64,000 nt of DNA, from contig NZ_JODC01000002.1 of NCBI RefSeq assembly GCF_000720765.1, positions 336,716 through 400,715 on the forward strand, given 5' to 3'. The stretch comes from Streptomyces sp. NRRL S-646 (GTDB lineage Bacteria; Actinomycetota; Actinomycetes; Streptomycetales; Streptomycetaceae). The translations under genes and the position numbers were made by a program. The notes below the pieces were generated by a model. The model made no database searches. It had not been told where the DNA came from and was given only the letters and a program-made list of their open reading frames with translations. This document shows, one piece after another, positions 8,246 through 16,133 of the stretch (the stretch's first letter is position 1; every line of letters begins with the position of its first letter).

Positions 8246-10228
8246 ATGCCGAGAGTCAAGGTCAGCGTCGTCGTGCCCGTATACAACACCGGGAAGTACG
8301 TCGACGAATGTGCGCCGTCGCTGCTGAGGCAGTCGCTGCCCGCCGACGAGTACGAGGTCATCTACGTCGACGACGGTTCGACGGACGACACCCTGGCCCG
8401 TCTGGAGAAGATCGCGGCGGAGTACCCGAACGTGCAGGTGCACACCCGCCCCAACTCGGGCTGGCCGGGCGCACCGCGCAACCTGGGCATGAGTCATGCC
8501 CGGGGCGAGTACATCCAGTTCGTCGACCACGACGACACCCTCGGCCCCGAGGCGCTGGAGCGGCTGTACGAGTTCGCCAGGCGCAACGACGCCGACGTGG
8601 TGCTCGGCAAGATGTCCAGCACCATGGTCCGGCCCCGACGGCTGTTCCGGCACACGGTGGACGCCTGCACCATCGAGAACGACGAGCTCATGCAGAGCAT
8701 GTCGCCGCACAAGATGTTCCGGCGCGCCTTCGTCGAGGAGCACGGCCTGCGCTTCCCCGAGGGCCCCTGGATCCTGGAGGACCTGCTCTTTGTCAGCGCC
8801 GCCTACCTCAAGGCGGAGCGGATCTCGATCCTTGCCGACTACCCCTGCTACTACTGGATGAAGCGGGCCGACGGCGGCAACAACACCCAGCACCGGTTCA
8901 GCTCCCGGCACGGCTTCTGGCGCAATTGCCGCACCGTCGTCCGCCAGATCAAGGACGGCACCGAGGCCTCCGACGACATCGACGCTCTGCAGAACCGCCT
9001 CCTGCACCGCCTCTACCACGTCGAGATCCTCTCCCGCACCCGCGAGCCCGAGATCCTCCGCGAGGACCCGGGCGAGCAGAAGGAGCGCTTCGAGGCCGCG
9101 CGCGAACTGGCGCTGACGGAGTTCCCGGCGGCCGTACGCGAAGGCCTGCCCGCCGTGTCCCGGCTACGCGCCGAACTCCTCGAACGCGGCGACTTCGACG
9201 GCGCGTCGGTTCTCGCCGAGCGCGTCCGCGAGGTGAAGGCCCGCAGCGAGGTCGGCGGAGTGCGCTGGGAGGACGGTCGGCTGGTTGCCGACGTCACCCT
9301 CGACCTGCTGCGCGGTGGCGGCGAACCGCTGGCCCTGGTCGAGCGGGACGGTAAGCATTGGCTGGACCCCGAGCTGCTGGCGGGCGTGCCCGGCGCGGAG
9401 GACGGCTGGGACGTCCGCGACCCGTTCCGGCTGGCGTACGCGGAACTGGTGGTCAAGGACCGGGACCGTGAGGACTGGTGGTACCCCGAGGGCGACCTGG
9501 AGGTGCGGCTGGAGCCGCTCGGCGAGGGCCGCTCACGGCTGGTCGCCTCGGGACGGCTGATCCTCGATCCCGAGCGGCTGGCCGGCGGCCGTCCGCTGGA
9601 GCGCGGGGTGCACGACGTGTGGGCGTACGTCCAACTCCTCGGCGTGGACCGGATGGTCCGCGTCACCGGCGACGGCACCCCGGGCACCCCGGCCACGAAC
9701 CCGGCGTTGACCGGCGGCCGGCTTGCGCTCCCGTACTGGACGGCCGGCGGCCAGCTCGCCCTCGACGTGGACCAGCGCCAGCGCAGGCTCGGCCCCGACA
9801 CGGCCGGCGCCGCCGCGGCGAACACAGCACGCGGCAGACGTTCGCTCCCACTGCCGTACGTGGCGGCGGGGGCAGGCCGAGCCCCGGCTCGCATCAAGGT
9901 CACGGTCTCTGCCCTGACGCTGGACGCCGAACTGATCCCCGCCCTCGACGGCACGACGATCCAACTCCACCTCCCACCCCGTCTCAAACTCCTCGACGGC
10001 CGCCACCCGGTCACCTTCCCGAAGACGGACACCCCGGTCGCACACGCCGTCGTCCGCGACTCAGCCCTGCTCCGTCTGGAGGGCCCGGCGTACGAGCCCG
10101 GTACCGGGCGCCGACTCCTCGACTCGGTCGCGGACAACGGGCAAGTACGGCGGATTCGGCGGCGGTTGGGCCGCCGGCCGCTCCGCGGCGCTGACCACGA
10201 CCTCGCCGGGGGGACGGACGAGGGGTGA
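8246..10228 (+). CDS. Family 2 glycosyltransferase with long C-terminal domain
   Basis: A 660-residue protein. The first ~230 residues form a GT-A glycosyltransferase domain: VKVSVVVPVYNTGKYVDEC, VDDGSTDDT for nucleotide binding and FVDHDDTLGPE as the acidic metal-binding motif. An ILEDLLF segment fits the catalytic-base region. The remaining ~400 residues are low in recognisable motifs and rich in beta-type sequence, resembling the C-terminal modules of wall-polymer glycosyltransferases of the TarP/TarS type. A role in teichoic-acid-like or capsular polymer synthesis is an inference. It is monocistronic between a terminator and a degraded region. Confidence 0.85.
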   Translation: MPRVKVSVVVPVYNTGKYVDECAPSLLRQSLPADEYEVIYVDDGSTDDTLARLEKIAAEYPNVQVHTRPNSGWPGAPRNLGMSHARGEYIQFVDHDDTLGPEALERLYEFARRNDADVVLGKMSSTMVRPRRLFRHTVDACTIENDELMQSMSPHKMFRRAFVEEHGLRFPEGPWILEDLLFVSAAYLKAERISILADYPCYYWMKRADGGNNTQHRFSSRHGFWRNCRTVVRQIKDGTEASDDIDALQNRLLHRLYHVEILSRTREPEILREDPGEQKERFEAARELALTEFPAAVREGLPAVSRLRAELLERGDFDGASVLAERVREVKARSEVGGVRWEDGRLVADVTLDLLRGGGEPLALVERDGKHWLDPELLAGVPGAEDGWDVRDPFRLAYAELVVKDRDREDWWYPEGDLEVRLEPLGEGRSRLVASGRLILDPERLAGGRPLERGVHDVWAYVQLLGVDRMVRVTGDGTPGTPATNPALTGGRLALPYWTAGGQLALDVDQRQRRLGPDTAGAAAANTARGRRSLPLPYVAAGAGRAPARIKVTVSALTLDAELIPALDGTTIQLHLPPRLKLLDGRHPVTFPKTDTPVAHAVVRDSALLRLEGPAYEPGTGRRLLDSVADNGQVRRIRRRLGRRPLRGADHDLAGGTDEG

Positions 10229-10277
10229 CACTCCGATCGGACGCCCAGCGAGGCCCATGTCCATGCCGATACGGGTT

Positions 10278-10482
10278 TCACCGGGCGCCCGGTGGGACGA
10301 GCCTGAAGAAGAGCCGCGCCCCGGCCCGTTGGGCGGACTGGCGCAGGCGGGGGGCGGGGGACTGGGCCGCAGCCGGCACCGGGGCGCCGCCCAGGCGGGG
10401 GAACAGGGCTTCGGCGTTGGTGCGGTTGACGGCCGTCAACATGCCGGGATCGACGCCGGTGTCCAGGCCGTTGGCGAAGTAG
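10278..10482 (-). pseudogene. Fragment resembling the C-terminus of an amidohydrolase
   Basis: The minus strand reads YFANGLDTGVDPGML, then TAVNRTNAEALFPRLG, then a low-complexity tail to a TGA at 10278. The NAEALFPRL ending resembles amidohydrolase-2 family decarboxylases found in meta-cleavage pathways. It has no start codon of its own and joins directly, in another frame, to a hydratase fragment at about 10480. The likeliest explanation is a deletion that removed the body of both genes. The family assignment is tentative. Confidence 0.45.
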
Positions 10483-10627
10483 CGATGTTGTCCCGCTGGA
10501 CGGCGTAGGCGTCGGCCGGATCCATGCCCGGCAGCAGGGCCGACAGCGGCTCGAACGGGGTGGCGTGCTGCTCGGCCGTGCGCAGCAGCCGTGCCGCCTC
10601 CGCGCGTTGCCCGTCGGTCAGGGGCAT
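10480..10627 (-). pseudogene. N-terminal fragment of 2-keto-4-pentenoate hydratase (MhpD-like)
   Basis: ATG at 10627 starts MPLTDGQRAEAARLLRTAEQ and continues to DPADAYAVQRDNIA, which is the characteristic N-terminus of 2-keto-4-pentenoate hydratases. After about 50 residues the sequence switches to unrelated text and stops, whereas the family is about 260 residues long. Its start overlaps the end of the TetR pseudogene by 10 bases, so the intact ancestor was a TetR-mhpD operon. The catalytic residues are missing and the fragment cannot be functional. Confidence 0.7.
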
Positions 10628-11057
10628 TCCGTGCTCCTTGCCGCCATGCGGGCGGCCGCGCCGTGGACCAGCTGCGCGTGCAGCTCGAACATCGCCGTCA
10701 GGTCGACGGCGTCGCCGTCGATCTCCCGGTGCACGAACAGCCCGTCGGCCCCGGCGACGGCATGGGTGGTGAGGGTGCGTACGGCGGCCTCGTCCAGCTC
10801 CGGGAACAGCTCACCGATCGCTTCGGCCGGCTTCTGGCCGGCGATGTCCCGCACCTGCAGGAACACCGTCCGGCCCCGTGGCTCGGTGTGCTGCCGCTCC
10901 AGGGCGAGCATCAGGCCTTCTCCGCGTCCGGCAGCTCGACCGCCGCGAGCGGGCTCTCGAAGCTGCGCTCGATGACCGCGGCGATCAGGTCGTCCTTGTC
11001 CTTGAACGACTCCACCCCGTTCGCCCGTTTCTTGCGCGTGCTCTGCGGCCTGGTCAT
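10618..11057 (-). pseudogene. TetR-family regulator, inactivated by two internal deletions
   Basis: The sequence is a damaged paralogue of the intact TetR at 49163-49813. It begins MTRPQSTRKKRANGVES and then jumps straight to FKDKDDLIAAVIERSFES; the intact copy has 39 extra residues between these points, including the whole DNA-binding helix-turn-helix. A second deletion follows PDAEK: about 28 residues (NGTPLERV to DFLRL in the paralogue) are gone and the frame shifts, giving a stop; the remainder resumes in another frame as LMLALERQHTEPRGRTVFLQ to the end. Without the DNA-binding region it cannot regulate. Its palindromic operator upstream is intact. Confidence 0.85.
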
Positions 11058-11114
11058 CGGATGCGCCCTTTCCGCCGTATCCGGCACTTGACCGCCTCCG
11101 GTACCCATCTTACC

Positions 11115-11146
11115 GTAGCGACTACTCCAATTGGAGTGAACGCTAC
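11115..11146. promoter_or_regulatory. 32-bp palindromic TetR operator
   Basis: A symmetric site: GTAGCG (11115-11120), 4 bases, CTCCAATTGGAG (11125-11136), 4 bases, CGCTAC (11141-11146). It lies between the TetR pseudogene and the divergent hydroxylase gene. A closely related half-conserved copy sits upstream of the intact TetR paralogue at 49851-49872, so both are presumably recognised by the same TetR subfamily. Confidence 0.75.
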
Positions 11147-11196
11147 ATCAACGCGTTACCGACACATCGCAACAGGGACGACAGTGAGGCGGTCCG

Positions 11197-12380
11197 GTGA
11201 GCGGGATCGGAGCTCAGGACAGAGCTGGAGCCGAGGACAGCGCCTACGACGTGGCGGTGATCGGCTACGGACCCACGGGTGTCACCGCGGCGAACCTGCT
11301 GGGAGCGATGGGCCTCAGGGCCGTCGTGCTGGAACGCGACGCGGAGGTGTTCTCCCGGGCCCGAGCCATCTCCACCGACGAGGAGGTCGTACGGATCTGG
11401 CAGCGCATCGGCCTGGCCGAGCGGCTCAAGCAGGACATGCTGGCCGAGCGCCCGCTCGACGTCGTCGACGCGAACGGCCGCCCCTTCCTCAGCGCCCACC
11501 CCACCCCGCGCAGTCACGGCCATCCGCCGCAGATGTTCATCTACCAGCCGGCCCTGGAGCAGGTCCTGCGTGACGGCGTCGACCGCTACCCGAATGTGGA
11601 GGTGCGGCTGCGCCACGAGTGTCTGCGGCTGCAGCAGGATGCGGACGGTGTCGAGCTGACGGTGGCCGGCACGGCAGATGATTCCGTACGCCGCCTGCGC
11701 GCCTCCTACGTCATCGCGGCCGACGGCGGCTCCAGCCTCACCCGCGGCCGGCTCAACGTCGGCTACGAGGGCCGCACGTTCGAGGACCGCTGGGTGGGCG
11801 TCGACACCAAGATGCTCAAGCCGTGGCCGGACCACGACCGGCTGCGCTTCCGCTGCGACCCGGCCCGCCCGGCCGTGGACTGCCCGACCCCGCTCGGCCA
11901 TCACCGCTGGGAGTTCCCGATCCTGCCGGGCGACGACGAGAGGTACCTGACCACCCACGAGGCGATCCGCTCGATGCTGGCCCGGTACGGGATCGGCCGG
12001 GACCGGATCGAGATCCTGCGGGTCACCGTCTACAGCCACCACGTCCGCTTCGCCGCCCGTTTCCGGGTGGGCAGAGTGTTCTTGGCCGGTGACGCCGCGC
12101 ACGCCATGCCGCCGTGGATCGGCCAGGGCATGGCCGCAGGCGTGCGGGACGCGGCCAACCTGTGCTGGAAGCTCGACGGCGTGCTGCGCTGCGAACTGCC
12201 CGAGTCGGTGCTCGACAGCTACGAGGACGAGCGTAAGCCGCACGTCAAGGAGGTCACCAAGCGGGCGGTGTTCGTCGGGCGGATCATCACCGAACGGCAC
12301 CGCGTGGTCATTCGGATCCGGAACCCCGCCCTGCGCGCCCTCGGCCGTGTACCGGGCTTCGGCGGCTGGCTGCAGGACAG
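11197..12380 (+). pseudogene. FAD-dependent aromatic hydroxylase (MhpA-like), C-terminally truncated
   Basis: GTG at 11197 starts a flavin monooxygenase of the 3-(3-hydroxyphenyl)propionate hydroxylase type. The FAD-binding fold is clear (VAVIGYGPTGVTAANLLGAM), as is the second FAD motif VFLAGDAAHAMPPWIGQGM near residue 295. Conserved text ends at GFGGWLQD (about residue 394). There the DNA joins, out of frame, to the coding sequence of an alpha/beta hydrolase; the frame then runs on as nonsense to 12807. Family members carry about 130-180 further residues. The enzyme retains FAD motifs but has lost its C-terminal domain. Confidence 0.8.
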
Positions 12381-12416
12381 GAAATCTTCGTCGCCGAGAC
12401 CGGCGACGGCCCGCCC

Positions 12417-13175
12417 GTGCTGCTCCTGCACGGCGGCGGCCCCGGCGCCTCCGGTGTCTCCAACTACGCCCGCAATATCGGCGAGTTGGCCAAGGAGTAC
12501 CGGGTCATCGTGCCCGACATGCCCGGTTACGGACGCAGCACCAAGGGCATCGACGTCGCCGACCCGTTCGGGAGCGTCGCCGATTCCATCCGCGGTCTGC
12601 TCGACCGACTCGGCCTGGACAAGGCCCACTTGGTCGGCAACTCCCTCGGCGGTGCCTGTGCGCTGCGCATCGCCCTGGACACCCCCGACCGGGTCGACCG
12701 CATGCTCCTCATGGGCCCCGGCGGCATCGGTGCCAGCCGCGCCCTGCCCACTCCAGGCCTCAACAGCCTGCTCAACTACTACACAGGGGACGGCCCTTCA
12801 CGGCTGAAGCTGGAGAAGTTCATCCGCAACTACCTGGTCTTCAACGCCGCCGACGTGCCGGACAGCGTCATCGACCTGCGCTACCAGGACAGCATCGCCC
12901 CCGAGGTCGTCGCGGCCCCTCCGCTGCGGCGCCCGAAGTCGCTGCGCGCCCTGTGGAAGATGGACTTCACGCGCGACGCCCGCCTCCCCGTGCCCACCCT
13001 GGTGCTGTGGGGTGCCGCGGACAAGGTCAACCGGCCGAGCGGCGGGCGGATGCTGGCCGACCGCATGCCCGACTGCGACCTGTACATGGTCGCCAACACC
13101 GGCCACTGGGTCCAGTTCGAACGCGCCGACCTCTTCAACCGGCTGTGCGCCGACTTCCTGGCGGGCCGGCGATGA
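12417..13175 (+). CDS. Alpha/beta hydrolase (meta-cleavage product hydrolase, MhpC/BphD type), N-terminally truncated
   Basis: Residues 1-252 from the first available start, GTG at 12417, read LLLHGGGPGASG (oxyanion-hole region), then GNSLGGACAL with the nucleophile serine, LVLWGAADKVNRP near the acid residue, and NTGHWVQFE with the catalytic histidine. The hydrolase frame extends upstream without a start as AGQEIFVAETGDGPPV to about 12375, where it meets the truncated hydroxylase. Some 25-35 N-terminal residues and the original start are missing. The triad remains, so residual activity is possible but folding is doubtful. Its stop overlaps the next gene's ATG. Confidence 0.8.
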   Translation: MLLLHGGGPGASGVSNYARNIGELAKEYRVIVPDMPGYGRSTKGIDVADPFGSVADSIRGLLDRLGLDKAHLVGNSLGGACALRIALDTPDRVDRMLLMGPGGIGASRALPTPGLNSLLNYYTGDGPSRLKLEKFIRNYLVFNAADVPDSVIDLRYQDSIAPEVVAAPPLRRPKSLRALWKMDFTRDARLPVPTLVLWGAADKVNRPSGGRMLADRMPDCDLYMVANTGHWVQFERADLFNRLCADFLAGRR

Positions 13176-14188
13176 ACGGCGCCCCGGGAACGCCGTCCGT
13201 GTTCGGCGCGGTTCACCTCGGCCACCTCGTCATCGGGACCAACCGCTTCACCGACTGGCGCCGCTTCGGTACCGATGCCATCGGCATGCATCACGACGCC
13301 GTCTCCCGCGATGTGATGCGCTTCCGGCTCGACGACCAGGAGTGCCGTTTCCTGCTGCGGCGCGGGCCGGCCGAGGACGTCGTGGCCACCGGCTGGCACC
13401 TCGACGACCACACCACCTTCGAACAGATCGAGGCCCGGGTACGGGCCCACGGTGTGCCCGTCGTCGAGGGCACCGCCGAGGAAGCGGAACTGCGCGGCGT
13501 CGAACGTCTGCTGCGCTTCCCCGGACCCAAGGGCATCACCCAGGAGATCTACACCACCCCGGTGAAGTCGGCGGAGCCGCTGCGGATGCTCGCCTCCGGC
13601 TTCGTCACCGGCGACTCCGGCATGGGGCACATCGCGATCACGTCCACCAGGCCGACGCAGCTCCGCGGCTACTTCAACACCGTCTTCGACGCCCGACTGA
13701 CCGACTACATCGACGAGACCATCAGCGGCGTCAAGCTCAAGATCCGCTTCCTGCGCGTCAACGAACGTCACCACTCCATCGCCGTCGCCGCCGTCCGCGG
13801 CCTGCCGATCGATCCGGTCCGCGCCCGCGTCCAGCACCTCAACATCGAAGTGGCCAGGCTCGACGACGTCGCCCGCAGCTACCAACGGGTGTGCGAACTC
13901 GGCTTCGACATGGCCCAGTCGGTGGGACAGCACACCAACGACAGGGAGCTGTCCTACTACGCCCGCACCCCCTCGGGCTTCGAGTGGGAGGTCGGCTGGA
14001 ACCCCGTCGTCATCGACGAGACCACCTGGCAGCCCACCACCCACCACGGCATCAGCATCTGGGGCCACACCCCCGTCGGCCGGACCATCGTCGACAAACT
14101 CGACCAGTTCCGCCTCGGCGCCCGCTCCCTCACCCGGCCGGAGGCCACTGTTCCGGCCCTCAGCGGCGCCTGCATCCGGGACGACTGA
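13172..14188 (+). CDS. Extradiol ring-cleavage dioxygenase (VOC fold, BphC-like)
   Basis: A 338-residue two-domain glyoxalase-fold protein, the usual length for type I extradiol dioxygenases. The C-terminal domain shows the expected iron ligands: GHIAITS, RVQHLNIEV and SGFEWEVGW (two histidines and a glutamate). It would open a catechol-type ring to a muconate semialdehyde, the substrate of the upstream hydrolase. The start overlaps the hydrolase stop (ATGA), suggesting translational coupling. It appears to be the only structurally intact enzyme of this aromatic island. Confidence 0.85.
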   Translation: MNGAPGTPSVFGAVHLGHLVIGTNRFTDWRRFGTDAIGMHHDAVSRDVMRFRLDDQECRFLLRRGPAEDVVATGWHLDDHTTFEQIEARVRAHGVPVVEGTAEEAELRGVERLLRFPGPKGITQEIYTTPVKSAEPLRMLASGFVTGDSGMGHIAITSTRPTQLRGYFNTVFDARLTDYIDETISGVKLKIRFLRVNERHHSIAVAAVRGLPIDPVRARVQHLNIEVARLDDVARSYQRVCELGFDMAQSVGQHTNDRELSYYARTPSGFEWEVGWNPVVIDETTWQPTTHHGISIWGHTPVGRTIVDKLDQFRLGARSLTRPEATVPALSGACIRDD

Positions 14189-14208
14189 CCCTGCGCGGTC
14201 GGGCCGGA

Positions 14209-15180
14209 CTACCCGAGCCAGGCCTTGACCTTGTCGGGGTTCGCCTCGATCCACTTCTTCGCCGCCGCCTCCGGCGTCATCCTGTCCACGGCGATGTACT
14301 TGGCCACGGTGTTCTGGTCGGCGTTGCTCCACCTGAAGTTCTTCACCAGGTCATAGGCCGGGCTGCCGGACTTGGCGAACCTCGTGCTGACGATCTTGTC
14401 GAGGTCGAACACGGGGTAGTCGCAGGCGACCTTCGCCGGATCGGCGTCACAACCCGCAGTGTGCTTGGGCAGCTTGACGTGGACCAGCGGCACCTCCGAG
14501 AAGAACCACTGCGGCTCGTAGAAGTAGCCGATCACCCACTGCTTGTTCTTCTCGGCGGTGCGGAAGGCCTGGATGAGCGCGGTCTCGCTGCCCGCGTACA
14601 CCACCTTGAAGTTCAGCTTCAGGTTCGTCACCAGTGCCGCGTCGTTGGTCTGGTACGAGGCGTCGCCGTCCAGCAGCTGGCCCTTGCCGCCCGACTCTGA
14701 GGTCCTGAAGTGGGCCGCGTACTTGTTGAGGTTCTTCCAGTCGACGATGTCCGGGTGCGCCTTGGCCAGCCATGGCGGGATGTACCAGCCGATGACGCCC
14801 TTGTTGCCGGTCGGGCCGAGGTCGACGGCGGTCTTCTGCTGGGTGATGTACTTCTTCTCCAGGTCCGGGTGGCCCCAGTTCTCCAGGATGGCGTCGACCT
14901 CACCCGTCTCGAACCCCTGCCAGCCGATCTCCGCCTTGAGGTCCTTCTTCTCGACCTTGCAGCCCAGATTGTGCTCGGCCACATAGCCGACGACCGCCGC
15001 ATCGGCCTCGTAGCCCACCCAGGGGTTGACCGCGAGGTTGAACGTGCCGCACTTGCCCGAACTGCTGCCCGCGCCGGCCGTGCTGTCACCGACCTTCACG
15101 CCGCCGCAAGCTGTGAGGGTGAGGCCTAGCACTGCCATGCCCGCCGAGCCGGCGCGCCAGTGTCGTGTTCTCTTTGCCAT
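14209..15180 (-). CDS. Glycine betaine-type ABC transporter substrate-binding lipoprotein (orphan ProX paralogue)
   Basis: A 323-residue OpuAC-family binding protein. The N-terminus is a lipoprotein signal with lipobox LTAC at about residue 25. It is strikingly similar along its whole length to the ProX at 33525-34487 (shared CGTFNLAVNPWVGYEADAAV and AGSETALIQAFRTAEKNKQW), so it is a paralogue from a duplication. No ATPase or permease is adjacent. It lies after a sulfatase and its activating enzyme, so it may deliver a quaternary amine, perhaps released by that sulfatase, to the ProVW system or another transporter (inference). Confidence 0.88.
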   Translation of the reverse strand: MAKRTRHWRAGSAGMAVLGLTLTACGGVKVGDSTAGAGSSSGKCGTFNLAVNPWVGYEADAAVVGYVAEHNLGCKVEKKDLKAEIGWQGFETGEVDAILENWGHPDLEKKYITQQKTAVDLGPTGNKGVIGWYIPPWLAKAHPDIVDWKNLNKYAAHFRTSESGGKGQLLDGDASYQTNDAALVTNLKLNFKVVYAGSETALIQAFRTAEKNKQWVIGYFYEPQWFFSEVPLVHVKLPKHTAGCDADPAKVACDYPVFDLDKIVSTRFAKSGSPAYDLVKNFRWSNADQNTVAKYIAVDRMTPEAAAKKWIEANPDKVKAWLG

Positions 15181-15242
15181 GGTCCTGCTCCTTGTACGGC
15201 GATGCGTCGCGCCGTTGTCCGAGGGATGAAGTCGATGAGTGA

Positions 15243-16133
15243 TCAGGCCGTGCCCAGAGCGCACCGGAAGCCCACGTTGCCGGTCGCCGAGTCCGGGGGA
15301 AGGCCCTGCCGCGCGGCGACCCGGTAGCGGCGGCAGTACGAGGCGTGGCACAGATAGGAGCCGCCCTTGGTGACCCGCAGCTGTCCGTCCCGGGAGGGGG
15401 AGAACGGGTCCTCGCACCACTCCCATACGTTGCCCGTGGCGTTGTACAGGCCGAAGCCGCCCGGTTCGAAGGCGTTGACCGGGCAGGTGCCGTACCAGCC
15501 GTCGGCTGTCGGATGCCGCTCGGGAAAGGCGCCGTGCCAGACGTTCATCCGGGGGCGACCGCCCGGTTCCAGCTCGTCGCCCCAGGGGAACACCTTGCCG
15601 TGCAGGCCGCCCCGGGCGGCGCGCTCCCACTCCGCCTCGGTGGGCAGGCGCTTGCCGGCCCAGTCGCAGTAGGCGCGGGCGTCGTCCCAGTCGACGTGCA
15701 CGACCGGATGATCCGCCCGGTCCTCCCACGTGGAGTGCGGCCCGTCTGGATGCCGCCAGTCGGCACCCTCGACCTGCCGCCACCAGGGCGCGCCCACCAC
15801 TGCACGGGTCGGCGGGAAGTCGTCGGGCAGCAGACCGGCGAAGACGAAGGACCAGCCGATCCGCTCCGCGCCGGACCGGTACCCGGTCTCGGCGGCGAAG
15901 CGCGAGAACTGTGCGTTCGACACCGTGCAGGCGTCCATCCGGAAGGCATCGACGGAGACCGTGCGCACCGGGCCCTCGCCGTCGGCGGGGTAGGCGAGCG
16001 CGTCCTCGCTGCCCATCAGGAACTCGCCGGCGGGCACGGCCACCATGCCCTCGGTGCTCGCCCGGTGCAGGGCGGCCGACCGTGGCGAGGGCCGGTCCGC
16101 CGCGCGGCCGCCGGACGGCGTACAGCAGCTCAC
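15243..16133 (-). CDS. Formylglycine-generating enzyme (sulfatase-activating)
   Basis: A 296-residue protein. GTG at 16133 overlaps the sulfatase stop by the classic GTGA. From residue 20 it follows the FGE-sulfatase fold: MVAVPAGEFLMGSEDA, RLPTEAEWERAARGG, YNATGNVWEWCEDPF and GGSYLCHASYCRRYR, the last with the cysteine pair that binds copper and oxidises substrate cysteine in aerobic formylglycine-generating enzymes, then VGFRCAL. It converts the CSPTR cysteine of the preceding sulfatase to formylglycine. The overlap indicates coupled production of enzyme and activator. Confidence 0.92.
   Translation of the reverse strand: MSCCTPSGGRAADRPSPRSAALHRASTEGMVAVPAGEFLMGSEDALAYPADGEGPVRTVSVDAFRMDACTVSNAQFSRFAAETGYRSGAERIGWSFVFAGLLPDDFPPTRAVVGAPWWRQVEGADWRHPDGPHSTWEDRADHPVVHVDWDDARAYCDWAGKRLPTEAEWERAARGGLHGKVFPWGDELEPGGRPRMNVWHGAFPERHPTADGWYGTCPVNAFEPGGFGLYNATGNVWEWCEDPFSPSRDGQLRVTKGGSYLCHASYCRRYRVAARQGLPPDSATGNVGFRCALGTA

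Noticed and set aside
11197..12807. A single 536-residue hydroxylase including its C-terminus
   Set aside because: After residue ~394 the frame reads the hydrolase DNA out of frame; the hydrolase sequence is clearly recognisable in another frame, so the C-terminus is nonsense.
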